From assembly GCA_964006375.1 (NCBI GenBank), contig OZ023263.1, positions 137,078,063-137,142,062 of the forward strand: a DNA stretch of 64,000 nucleotides. Direction: 5' to 3'. The notes beneath the pieces are model-generated. The model ran no database searches and was not told where the DNA came from. It was given only the letters and a program-made list of their open reading frames with translations. Both the position numbers and the translations under genes were made by a program. Numbering within the stretch: position 1 is the stretch's first letter; each line of letters starts with the position of its first letter. This document shows, piece after piece, positions 49,247-61,817 of this stretch. The DNA comes from Tillus elongatus. Lineage: Eukaryota > Arthropoda > Insecta > Coleoptera > Cleridae.

Positions 49247-52187
49247 CTACACCATTTTTTTCCATATCACATGAAGTTCAAAAGGTAGCTCAGTATCCCT
49301 ATAAATTTTCAGCTTCCATAAATCTTGCATTAAAATCTTTGCGTTTATTTTAACTGGTCCAAAAATACATAAAGGATCATAAATTCCACTTACAGCTTGT
49401 AAAACATTTTGTTTCATAGGAATGTAATTCCTCTCTATAAATGCAATTATCGAGGACAAATCCGCATATAAAGTGGCGTTCGATATATCCCAAAACAAAC
49501 TTTCGGGAACAACTGTATGTTATTGTTTGTTTCGTTTTCTTTTACATAATTAGCAAATTCCAGATTGCTTTTGTGCCACTTAGTAAGTTCATTCCCGCTT
49601 TTTTGAGAATGTGTTTACTTTTCTTACATAATGTACTTGTTTCGTTTGCAGAGGTCACAGTCAAAACTAAGTCGTCTATGTAAATGAGTCTATGTAAATT
49701 AGAGACGATAGAAAATTGAATGAAGTGTTATCTTGTATCAAATTTTCACCTATATGGAGAAGATCATCACAGTAATCCAGGCGTGTGGGCCAACGTGTCA
49801 AAGACTATCCGTATTTTCGACGTTGTTTTATCTTCTCTATATACCGGTCTGTGCGGTTAGTAATATGTTTCCACTGACACTTTCACTATGTACTTCTTCA
49901 GCAATTTGATGTACCACTAACTCACGCACTGCGTTGTCATATTCTATGAAACGAGAGCTCTTGTCAAGCTTGAGCGTTAAACTTTTCATTCGCGATAATC
50001 CCCCTTCAAAATTGTCATCTAGTGTTTTTCCAGGAAAGCGATACTTCTAAGAGAAGAGTGAGTGCGGTCACTCTTCTTAGAAATATCTTTTATCAGGGAT
50101 TTTCCAGTGAAATCACTTTGTGGTTCTTAATCACAAATTCCTATAATTTTTAAGTCCCAGAATTGTTTCATGTCCATGTGGCCATTTTCGTTGGACACTT
50201 GCACATGTAATGTTGACAAAATCGTTGTGTTTGCATTTGTTAACCTAATATTTGGCCCTTGAAAGGTCCATCCGAATTTTGTATTTATTGCTGTTAAATC
50301 TTCTGATAAACGAATAAATTCAATGTAATGTTGACAAAATCGTGTTTACATTTGTTGACCTAATATTTGGCCCTTGAAAGCTCCATCCGAATTTTGTATT
50401 GTTTGTTGTTAAGTCTTCTGATAAACGAATAAATTCACCTGTTGCTATTCTCCAATAATTATTAGCCCCAATCAATAAACTTATACCCTTTACTTTCGGT
50501 ACGCTTTCAGTAGAAATGTCTGCTATATCTAAAGTATTAATATTGTGATGGTTTACATTTGGTACTTGAAATGTTTCCAAATAAATCTCAGGTACTTCTA
50601 ACACAACAATTGAAACTTATTCATCGCTGTATTGAGATCTCAGCTTTAGTTCAACCTTATTGTAAAGTTTGGGTATTTTCTGTTCTTCACAACCAAATGG
50701 CATAACAGATAATCGACGGGTTCCTAGAATTTTAAGTCCTAGTTTACGAGACACATTTTCTTTAACGTATGTGAGCTGTGAACCCCCGTCAATAATAAAA
50801 CGTATAAATGTGTTTTTCTTTACGTTGTCACTGGGAGACAATAGGCCTTGGCAGTTTATAAAAACACTTGTTTATTCTCAACTTTTTTGCAAACAAACTT
50901 GCTGTTGTTATTGTAGTGTTTCTTTCATTTCTTATATCTCCTAAGGTAGGTCGGGTCACACATTGGAAGTTGCGTGCCTGTTTTTACATTTCTCACAGAT
51001 AACTTTACTTCTACACTCCTTGGAATTATGGTTCGGTTTAGTGCAGCGATAGCAGCGACGGTTCTTCTTTGAAATGTTTTTCCCCTGGTTCACAACAGTG
51101 ACTTTGTTACACTTCTCAAAATATCTTCAGATTTGCAAAAAACACACTCGTTCACCGCCACGAATAATCCAGCAACAGTAAATACCTTCGGTGAAGATGA
51201 CGTTTTCTTACCAGCAGATCTTCGGATTTCATATTTCCCACGATCTTCGTTTTTAGAAATGGTTGATGTGTTTGACATTTAAGGTGACTGCGATATGTCT
51301 CTGGTGATTCCACTTCCAATTTTGAATATTCTAACAGAAGCTCAATTTGCTTATCGATACTGGGTGGTTCTCTTTGTTGGGATGTTTCTTGTGATATTCG
51401 ATTTTCATTGTGTACGACATTGAGTTGAAAATAACGGACTTTACCATCATTCCATATTCGTTTGTGTTTACTCCCAAGAATCATAAGCCGCGGGTTATCG
51501 ACGACGTTGTATTATATAACCCACGCAAACCAGCACAATCTACTCTACTTTTAACAGATGTTATCGTTAAAAACCTTTGAATATAGCTGTCTATCATTCG
51601 TTATCTGTTACCAAATTTGTGTTTTAATAAAGCGATAGCGTCATCAAATGATTTTTCAGATGGAGTTAGCCCACTGATCGTTGTTGCAGCTTTCCCTACT
51701 ACGGTCTGTTGCAGATAACTAAACTTGGCCACAGCTTCTAAACTTTCATTTTCATGAACTGCTGTCCTGAATTGCTCCCAGAACAAGGTCAAATCCGATA
51801 ACTCGCCGTTAAATCTCCTAAGTTTTAATTTATGAAGCTTGACGTGACCTTTGTTCACTTTTTTTACAGTATTATTGTTTTCGTTAATGTAGGTGTGACT
51901 AGGAATGAAGCATTCACTGGGTTGTTTACTTACTCTTATCTGCCTTGAAATCAGAGATGCCACTTGATACTCAGCAACCTTATCAAACTAGTTTTTATAA
52001 TCTTCTTCTGATAACAACGTTAGCAGCGTTTAATTAACCCAATTTAAATTGACATTGCGGCATTAATTCGGTCTCGAATCACTATGAGTTCTTCAGTGGA
52101 TTCTTCGACGTTACCTATTTTTTGTTTAGCGTTGTTGAGTAGCTTCATTACTTGCAACCAGCAACTCGTTCTTGCAGCATGTTCCAT
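49247..52187 (-). pseudogene. BEL/Pao gag-pol remnant
   Basis: On the minus strand: a gag start at 52187 (EHAARTSCWLQVMKLLNNAK), a break, then a gag core of DUF1759 type at 51963-51601 (KLRRFNGELSDLTLFWEQF). A zinc knuckle at about 51040 reads CYRCTKPNHNSKEC. The aspartic protease at 50841-50617 contains FIIDGGSQLTYV. The RT box YIDDLVLTVT lies near 49680-49650. The segment 49498-49247 (VLQAVSGIYDPLCIFGPV) is the conserved post-RT region of BEL/Pao, and RNase H-like residues continue to about 48950. There are numerous stops and shifts. A 70-bp local duplication is seen around 50205-50400. Confidence 0.88.
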
Positions 52188-52706
52188 TTTATTTTCTTAC
52201 CGCACAAAACGTTATTAACTTTGTGTATTCACCTCTATGTTTAACTGTACGTTTTACAACCATACTTTTGCATCCCGAGCCCCTTTCCCAGTTCTCGACA
52301 CCATATAAATAATCTCGGCACCATAACTGATTACTATATTTTGTTAATGGGGCATTAAAAGAGGTGAGCTAAACCTAAAAGTTTATTTAATTATTCAAAG
52401 TTGCACCTACAGAATTAAACAATTCCAAATGGTACTTAAAAAAAAAAAAAAACTCAAGGTAACAAAATCACTGTCTTAAGACAGTTTTCATCCTAGACAT
52501 AGCAATATAAAAGATATCACAATTAGAAAAATTATAATTATAATTATGCAACAATCTGTCCATGAAACTGTTACATCCATAGTTGGTCCTGTGTGTTCAC
52601 TCAAAAAAAGTTGCTGTTGGCGAGTTGAGTGTGGTGGAACATGGAAAAAGACCAACTCGAGCAGATCATTAGTCAATGAGACCATAAATTAACTTATATA
52701 TAAACA

Positions 52707-54160
52707 TCAATGAAAGATACTCATGTCATGCTTTGAGACTGACCATGCCACAAAGACATCATACCCAATATCTTGGCAAGGAAACTGATGCTTATAAAGA
52801 AGGTACTTAACAAATTTGTTTTGTATCCTTTCAATACAATTAACGTGGCAAGCATAGGATGGAAACCATACAACACAACAATACTCAATATTACTTCGAA
52901 CCAAGAATGTATACAAACTAGTGATTACCCTTGTGTCAGTCATATGTTTAGTGTGTCTTTTAACAAACCCCATTTCACAACCACAGCATCAATATGCAGA
53001 TTAAATGACAAATCATTTTTGAAAATTACACCAAGATCTGCAACTGAAGTGACAATGTCCAACACCGTGTTATAAATGGTATAGCTATGAACAATCCGAT
53101 CCTGACCCCTAAAATAGCTCACAACCTTACATTTACCCACATTAAGCGACAAGTTTGAACTGCACCAGCGAGTCAAGTTGTCGAGATCATGTTGCAAAGT
53201 GTTGACACCATGGACAACTTCAGAAAAAAACTTCAAGTCATCTGCATACAATAAACATTTCCATGACTCAAAACAACTCACATCATTAATAAAAAGATTG
53301 AAGAGAACATGACTTATATGTGATCCCTGTGGTACCCCAGACAAGACGAGGACCTCATCTGATAGAGCACCACCAATGCTAACAAATTGCTTTCTGTCAG
53401 ACAGGTAAGATCGAATCCACGAAAGATAACAACCACAGATGCCCATTGCAAACAATTTTTGCAGAAGCGTATGACACACACTGTCAAAAGCCTTTGATAC
53501 ATCATTGTATATAACATCAACTTGTTTACCAGCCTCCAATGCATCCATCACGTAAGATTGAAAAATGGTGAGATTAGGGACCGTTGACCTTCTACTACAA
53601 AAACCATACTGCTCACCAACAGTACTGTATTTCAAGGTATTGGAAATCTCATCCACAATGATAGATTCAACTAGTTTCGGTATTACAGGTCCAATTGAAA
53701 CACGTCTATAATTGACAACTTGTATCTTATCACCTGATTTGTGAATGGGGATGTGAGTAGACAACTTCCAGAGTGAGGGGCAAAAACCGGCATTGAAAAA
53801 CCTTTGAAAGATACTACACAAAGGGCTGCTCAAAGAGTGTCGACAATTTTTAAAAAATGAAGAAAGAATACCATCCAAACCAGCTCGTTTTTTGCCATCT
53901 AGTGAGTCAATTTTATCCTCGATTTCCTCAATTGTAAAAATATGCATAGAAAGATTATGTGCAGACCGTATATTAGATACATCACAAAAATCAACATCAA
54001 TGGAACCATGGTCAGAATAACAGGATTGAAAATGTGCAGCAAAGGCGTCTGCTATATCAGACTCATTATTATATATTACATTATTAAAACTCATTCTATT
54101 CGGAATCCCGGAGTCCTTCCTTAAGGAATTAACGAAAGACCAGAACTGTCTGGACATCAC
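52707..54160 (-). pseudogene. LINE F reverse transcriptase
   Basis: A 406-codon frame (54160-52940) covers RQFWSFVNSLRKDSGIPNR, IDSLDGKKRAGLDGILSSFF, EQYGFCSRRSTVPNLTIF, VIYNDVSKAFDSVCH (catalytic Asp), VLSGVPQGSHISHVLFNLF and CLLYADDLKFFSEV (YADD). A shift near 52960 moves the C-terminal part to another frame (52973-52707: TSLYTFLVRSNIEYCCVVWF). The RT core is open, but the C-terminus is shifted and the 5' part rearranged, so the copy is dead. Confidence 0.9.
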
Positions 54161-54234
54161 ACTGAATGATCTGCTCTGTACTGGTCACAAACTGTAAATA
54201 ACTGTAGTCAATGCGATACTTAGTGTCACGTCTA

Positions 54235-54258
54235 GGTTAGGTTAGGTTTGTTTGTGAG
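54235..54258 (-). mobile_element. 24-bp LINE C-type tail insertion with 9-bp TSD
   Basis: The 24 bases (two TTAGG repeats followed by TTTGTTTGTGAG on the plus strand) match the 3' terminus of LINE C at 27250 with one mismatch and one repeat fewer. They are flanked by an exact 9-bp duplication TCACGTCTA (54226-54234 and 54259-54267). It is an extreme 5' truncation. The duplicate made by the 571-bp repeat lies at 54806-54829. Confidence 0.85.
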
Positions 54259-54805
54259 TCACGTCTAAGATTAGAATATTTTATATAATCAGATTCAAGA
54301 CCAGTTCTTTTAAATTTACGGTAACTTTGATTTTTCTCAGTGATGAGTTTGCGAAGTTCCGAATCAAATCACCGAGAATATTTAGACCTTTTCACTGTTT
54401 TAGATGGAACATTTTGGCTAATAGCCTTGTACAACACATCGTAAAACTGATGTGTTAACAGATCAAGCTCACTTGAGTAACCAATAAAAGACCAGTCATA
54501 ATCCAAGAAACACAGATTCACACAAGCATAGTCAGCTTTGTCAAAATCAAATGTTTCAAAATCAACATCAATGGAACCATGGTCAGAATAACAGGATTGA
54601 AAATGTGCAGCAAAGGCGTCTGCTATAACAGACTCATTATTATATATTACATTATTAAAACTCATTCTATTCGGAATCCCGGAGTCCTTCCTTAAGGAAT
54701 TAACGAAAGACCAGAACTGTCTGGACATCACACTGAATGATCTGCTCTGTACTGGTCACAAACTGTAAATAACTGTAGTCAATGCGATACTTAGTGTCAC
54801 GTCTA

Positions 54806-54829
54806 GGTTAGGTTAGGTTTGTTTGTGAG
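54806..54829 (-). mobile_element. Second copy of the 24-bp LINE-tail insertion
   Basis: Identical to 54235-54258 and with the same TCACGTCTA flanks (54797-54805 and 54830-54838). It is exactly 571 bp away, so it arose by the tandem duplication and not by a second insertion. Confidence 0.85.
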
Positions 54830-55998
54830 TCACGTCTAAGATTAGAATATTTTATATAATCAGATTCAAGACCAGTTCTTTTAAATTTACGGTAACTTTG
54901 ATTTTTCTCAGTGATGAGTTTGCGAAGTTCCGAATCAAATCACCGAGAATATTTAGACCTTTTCACTGTTTTAGATGGAACATTTTGGCTAATAGCCTTG
55001 TACAACACATCGTAAAACTGATGTGTTAACAGATCAAGCTCACTTGAGTAACCAATAAAAGACCAGTCATAATCCAAGAAACACAGATTCACACAAGCAT
55101 AGTCAGCTTTGTCAAAATCAAATGTTTCAACTTGAGTTTCACTCCTGAGTGAGGGAAGATACGTAAAACTGTCACTTCCGAAGGAAGATGATGCAGATCA
55201 ACTCGAGATAAAGGATTTGTACTCTCTTTAACTGTGACTTCGTGGAATTTAGAAAAGACTTATTATCGATCAAAGTGTACAGTAGAAATAAATATTGCAT
55301 TCTTTAATATGAAGGGTTAATACGAATGGTAAAATATGAAAAAATAATGGTCGCGTAACATCAGTGTCCTGAATATTATTTTGCTGCTCCTTGCATACAG
55401 TTCCTGACTAAACTGCTAAGGGAGATTTTAACGCCGCGTACTTGCCATGCTTGTTGCTGTGTGTGTCGACTCTTGAGTTGATCGTACCTGGTGCACGCTT
55501 TTCGCCTTTAATATATTTTCCACAGTAATGAAAACAATTTTTAATGTAACAATAATTGAAAATCTGTCAAAAGTGTAGACAAAAACGGCTCATTTGACTA
55601 CAAAAAAAAAACCAAGAGATGATTTTTGTCTGGCTTTGATTGTGGAAGTGTATAAGGCTCCCAGTTTGACGAAAAACAGTGACACAGTATTTTTTGTCAA
55701 ATTGAAGTCTATAGGTAACTCTTGTGCATGCTCCATGGCACTGGTGATATTTGGAAAAAGTGTTTCACTTGAATGATACGATTTGATGCATTTGTAATTA
55801 TGTTCACTGGCTTTTTAACTTTTATAATGGTTTGGGTCTTATTAATATTTGGAATAAATTTTAAAAAAATAAAATATAACACTCTGTATCTGGAAAACAA
55901 ACAGTTTTGGGTCTAATGTTTGTATGAACTTTTTGGTTTAGAATTGGAAGAGGAATTGCATTTTGTAGTTTTGCCCCGTACTTAATTAACAGCCTGTA

Positions 55999-57917
<1,919 letters not shown>

Positions 57918-58004
57918 CTACATTGATTTGAGTACTTCTTCAATGTCCTTCTCTAGCTGTAAAAATGATGGCCTGTTTTGTGGATTCACATCCAAACACA
58001 TTTC
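57918..58004 (-). CDS. PTK7/off-track-like kinase, last coding exon
   Basis: The minus strand enters at an acceptor (TTTTTAG) just above 58004 and reads 28 codons in phase 0, EMCLDVNPQNRPSFLQLEKD and on to a TAG at 57918-57920. The CLDVNPQNRPSF segment is the conserved end of tyrosine kinase domains (subdomain XI, with the invariant Arg). It joins in phase with the exon at 61006-61227. The coding sequence ends soon after the kinase domain, as in PTK7/off-track receptors. The intron between the two exons is 3001 bp and holds hAT-D copy 4. Confidence 0.85.
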   Translation of the reverse strand, partial: EMCLDVNPQNRPSFLQLEKDIEEVLKSM

Positions 58005-58159
58005 CTAAAAAGACAAAAACAAATCAGTTGATCATTCCAATGAGTAATATATTTATAATTCAAGAACAAAATCACGTACTTTGGGGACTGATGTTACTGA
58101 GATGCTTATTGCAATTTAAGAGGCTAGACAACTTAGTAAGTATGTGTTGTGTTGAAGAA

Positions 58160-59078
58160 AGGTAAGTGAAACTGTGAAATTTCGAAGCAGCCTGAACTGC
58201 ACCCTTGTTTCGGTTCGAAAAATGATGCACGCTAAGCAGTATTAAATTATTTTAGTTTGTTGCCTAAAAATAGTTCGAATTTAACTTTACAGACATTTAA
58301 TGCTGCCAAAGGTAGCAAAATTTGAACTCAGTAGTGTGACCGTAAACTAGGTAACACATCCTTTATACCAGGTATCAGCCCTATCAGTAGCGTAATTTTA
58401 GAACCTGATAGAGCCATTTAACAATCACAGATTTTTTCTAAACATCCTAGCAACCTAGTGTCTTATTACAACACAGTATCATTAGATAATGGCAGCTTGA
58501 AAACGATCGGAAACCGCATTTTTTAGAATTTATGATGGTAATTGCAAAATGACTGTACAGCCTGCCCTCAACCTAACCAATTATCAAAAACTGCCTAGTT
58601 AATATCAAATAACAAAAATATTTAAGTATATTGCACCAAAAGAATTTTTAGTTAACCAAAAATTAGGTTGACATATATGTAAATAAATAAAGAAGTATGT
58701 AATTGTCATATGTATGAGTATGTGCCTCCCAGCGCAGCATCGAGATAGCTCAAGGCCATCATTCACTTGTTAATGAGCGATCATAAACAGCAAACACAGG
58801 CTATCATTAATTTATTGGTATTGGGCGAAATAAATAAGTTGTTACAAAACTATAGTATTGTTAATCCATTCACAACCCTATGTGACAGATATTAATTACA
58901 ATAATAATAAAATTAATAATAAACTTCAGTGAGTTCGATTTTAAATTGTTAAAAATTTCAAAGTTTAATTGTAAATCTTAGAAATACTATTTATGAGGTT
59001 AAAAGTTTGAGTCAAATTATTTGCTTGGGTTTGTTTATAGTTCGGTTCAAAACAAACATGAGTTCTCACACACCTCTA
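58160..59078 (+). mobile_element. hAT-D copy 4, degraded, in kinase intron
   Basis: The right end reads TCTCACACACCTCTA at 59078. The left end near 58160 is worn but keeps GAAATTTCGAAG and the following TTTCGGTTCGAAAA. The body shares the AACTTTACAGACATT and TGCCAAAGGTAGC blocks with copies 1-3. It is more diverged than they are, hence older. The target duplication was not resolved. Confidence 0.75.
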
Positions 59079-60424
59079 GTCTTAATATAAAAAAAGATGC
59101 AAGATGTATATCAAATGTGAGGCCAGACATTTTTTAATCCTGATTGAAAAAAAAAAATTAAAAAAATTAAAAAAAAAAGTTTCTTAAATATCTCTTTATT
59201 TAAGAAACATTTTTTAAAATTAATTAAAGGTATGTTTATACAAAAATGTACACCTTCACTTCTACTGAGTGTTATAGATTGTGAATAGGCCATATAAAAT
59301 AATATGTGAACCTTCCTTTCTAAAATAGGCACAATAGTTCTCACGACCACCACCAGTGAGTTACAGGATGAAATGTAACCCAAAAGGTAGGTAGGTAGGC
59401 TACTAAATAAGTGGTTAAAATAATAAAGTTAAGTTTAACATTGTTAAAAGAATAATAATAGATAAACAGTTAGAACATGGTCTCATTTGTATAATGGTAT
59501 TAATATAACCTGTTTTAAAAACACGAACAGGGTGCAAGGTAACCAATTTGATTCTGAATATAAAGAATTTATAAAAAATGATTAAATATGGAAGACCACA
59601 AGGATCAGATTTCTAATGAAATCTAGCAAAGAATTGGAAAATTTTCAAGCAAAAGTTTGAAATATAAGTACTTGGAAACTTATTGCAATAAACATGAATG
59701 CATGGATAAATAGAAAATAGTATTACTCGTAAACATAAAAGGTGATGAAGCCTTAGAAGTATATAATACATTTAAATAATCAAATAAACCGGTAGAGAAA
59801 AGTTCAATGCAATACTGAAAATATTTCAAGATTATTGTGAACCAGGGAAAACCTAGTATATAATAGGTTCATATTTTTTAAAGCCAGTCAGAAAAAACGC
59901 AAAGTTTTGATAACTTTTTAACAGAATTAAAGAACGAGACAAGCCAATGTGAATTTGGTGAGTATAAGGAAGATTTAATATTATTAATAATATGTGATAG
60001 AATAGTGATATGTATAAAAAATGTATCAACTCCAGAAAGACTGTCACGTGAACCTGAAAAAAGGCATCAAATTTTTGTAGAGCAATAGAAGTATAATGTG
60101 AACAACGCTGGTTTTTTTTTGTTCACAGTACCGAGTGTCTAATGTATATTCTTGATTTAGATGAAAATGCAATTTTAAGTCTTGATACAATTGTTTCGTC
60201 AGGTTCAATCAAGAGTAGATATGTAGTACCAAAATTTGAGTAAAAAGCAAAAATTTTTAAGCAAGTATGAAAATTTCACTGCCATAGGCAAAATTACAAT
60301 GTAGTATGAGTATAATATTGAAATAAAAGATGATGTACATACAACCTGTAATAAGACCTCCAAGACATGAAGACAATTTAAAGAAGACTAAATGAATTAG
60401 TAAGAAAAGACAAAATAGAGGAGG

Positions 60425-60501
<77 letters not shown>

Positions 60502-61005
60502 AATGTTATTAATTTAGCAATAATTAATTTTATATTTTATATATAATGCCACACAATTGGGCGACAATTATAAATGGTTATACCGGGTTATTAAAATGGT
60601 TTATATAAGTTTTGTATAGTTATGTTGTATATTTGTATAATTTTATAGTTTTGTTAAATTTTGTCTTATTGTATATAGTTAGTTTTAAGATCACCCTGTA
60701 TGCATATTTTAGATTATAATTTATTTTTAAAATGTGAATATGTTTAAATTTTGAATTTCAAGTTTATTTTATATGTACATAGTATTTTAATTTTACTTTT
60801 GTTAATAATACCCACAGGTTACAGTTAATACATGTATACTTTATGTTCATTTTGTATTATAGTGATCAATAAATAAATAGATAATGATTCATGGATTTCT
60901 CTGTTTGTTTGAAACCTGATCTGTGCTGTGTAGGTGTAAAGTGGGTAATGTGAAAAAAATCAAGGTACTGTCTAATAACTCTTATGTGTATATTTTTTTA
61001 TTTAC
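59079..61005. other. Kinase intron sequence, with (TA)n
   Basis: AT-rich intronic sequence. A (TA)n tract lies at about 60425-60500. No other recognisable feature. Confidence 0.5.
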
Positions 61006-61227
61006 CTGTATTTTTTGTAATGATTCAGGTGTTGTTGGATGAGGTTTCCATTCTATTTTTTTATCTTTAAGTTTACTAAGAAAACTGTTGTCATTAAGCT
61101 TAGGAAATGGCAGCTCTCCTTGACTAAAGACTTCCCAAATCAGGACTCCAAAAGCATAAACATCACTCTTGGTTGAATACTCATCTTCATAAACTGCCTC
61201 ATGTGGAAGCCATCTCAGTGGAATTAT
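61006..61227 (-). CDS. PTK7/off-track-like kinase, C-lobe exon
   Basis: A 74-codon phase-0 exon with an acceptor (GATCTAG, just above 61227) and a donor (CAG followed by GTAAA, at 61006). It reads IIPLRWLPHEAVYEDEYS, TKSDVYAFGVLIWEVFSQGE and KIEWKPHPTTPESLQKIQ, i.e. tyrosine kinase subdomains VIII to X. The APE position reads PHE. The LRWLPxEAV...DxxSTKSDVxAFGVLxWEVF pattern is closest to PTK7 (off-track), a Wnt/plexin co-receptor pseudokinase in the plasma membrane. The catalytic loop lies outside the window, so activity cannot be judged. The codons are undamaged: this is a live host gene. Confidence 0.88.
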
Positions 61228-61817
61228 CTAGATCAAAGCAGGTTATTAATTGTTGGAATTATTTACACTCCACACATATGTATTAAAATAATAAACAAAA
61301 TCTGAATCACTGCACACAACCATTAATTTAAGCATCTGCACAAACGACATTGATAATGGTACGAGCTAAGCACCAAAAATAAATACAAAATTGGGGTTAA
61401 GGAGTCGCGTGCCAAAGGACTCCAGGGGGCAAGCTGAGGAAGTGGAACCAACAACATAAACTTTCGATGAAGCTTTCCCCAAGGGCGTCATGTGCGGTGA
61501 AAAGCCGCATCCTGCACAAGGTGACCCTGCTAATAACTAAACATGACGGATCTAGACAAGGAGGTCGAACTAAACTCCCCCAATCTACGGTGTCACGTGA
61601 CCCTTGCCTAGGGATAGATGGCACCAGGGCGATGGTGTCGTGAACGGAACCTCTGGAGTACCGGGCAACCCTCCAGAGTAACCCGCCTTGCACCACACAG
61701 GGGGTTCTGATGGTGTGGACAGTATTTCCCCCATTCTCGTGGGAACAACATGAAGATAATAAATACATATAAAACCAAAACCAATAAGACTCGAGGAGTG
61801 GCTCCAGCTACAGACTT
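61228..61817. other. GC-richer block, possible 5' region of a mobile element
   Basis: From about 61390 the base composition rises sharply. The sequence resembles the leader of a retroelement or virus-like gene (GGGATAGATGGCACCAGGG and CTGGAGTACCGGGCAACCC blocks), and runs into the KilA-N frame. I cannot assign it. The minus-strand frame at 61397-61768 is not supported as a gene. Confidence 0.3.

Larger units (their letters stand above)
53991..55132. repeat. 571-bp tandem duplication inside LINE F
   Basis: The block starting TCAACATCAATGGAACC at 53991 recurs at 54562, a period of 571 bp, and the second copy ends near 55132. The copies are almost identical; a difference is seen at CTATATCAG against CTATAACAG. 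The duplicated block covers the linker between endonuclease and RT and makes a short chimeric frame at 54369-54731. It includes the 24-bp LINE-tail insertion. Confidence 0.93.
52388..55259 (-). mobile_element. LINE F inserted in the BEL LTR
   Basis: A minus-strand Jockey/CR1-type LINE lies between the two halves of the LTR. It is 5'-truncated in the endonuclease region near 55250. A 571-bp segment is tandemly duplicated at its 5' side. Both borders show TTATT-like sequence, so the exact target duplication is ambiguous. Confidence 0.85.
48039..55524 (-). mobile_element. BEL/Pao LTR retrotransposon, internally deleted
   Basis: Two LTRs (48039-48384, and 52304-55524 split by LINE F) flank a minus-strand gag-pol remnant. 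A probable 5-bp target duplication, GTAAC/GTAAT, lies at 48034-48038 and 55525-55529. The presumed primer-binding site follows the 5' LTR near 52303 (TGGTGTCGAGAACTGGG on the minus strand). Gag, zinc knuckle, protease, RT and RNase H traces are present, but no integrase was found in the roughly 900 bp before the 3' LTR. Confidence 0.9.
52304..55524 (-). repeat. BEL/Pao 5' LTR, split by LINE F
   Basis: The LTR begins at 52304 (TATAAATAATCTCGGC), is interrupted at about 52387 and resumes at about 55260 (TATTATCGATCAAAGTG) to end at 55524 (CACA). The two parts together are about 348 bp, matching the 346-bp left LTR. Confidence 0.88.
47474..55998. mobile_element. Foldback element 2, split by BEL/Pao
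   Basis: The left arm 47474-48038 begins TACAGGGTGTTAGTTAATTA. The right arm 55525-55998 ends TTAATTAACAGCCTGTA and is its imperfect reverse complement over most of its length (shared TGCAATTCC, CCAAAAAGTTCATACA, TCATTCAAG and AATGAGCC blocks). Before the BEL insertion it was about 1.0 kb and almost entirely palindromic. Terminal TA on both sides would fit a Tc1/mariner-type duplication, but this is uncertain. Confidence 0.8.

Noticed and set aside
61397..61768. 123-codon minus-strand frame
   Set aside because: It is antisense to a GC-rich leader of a plus-strand element, with Cys/Ser/Leu-rich composition typical of a shadow frame.
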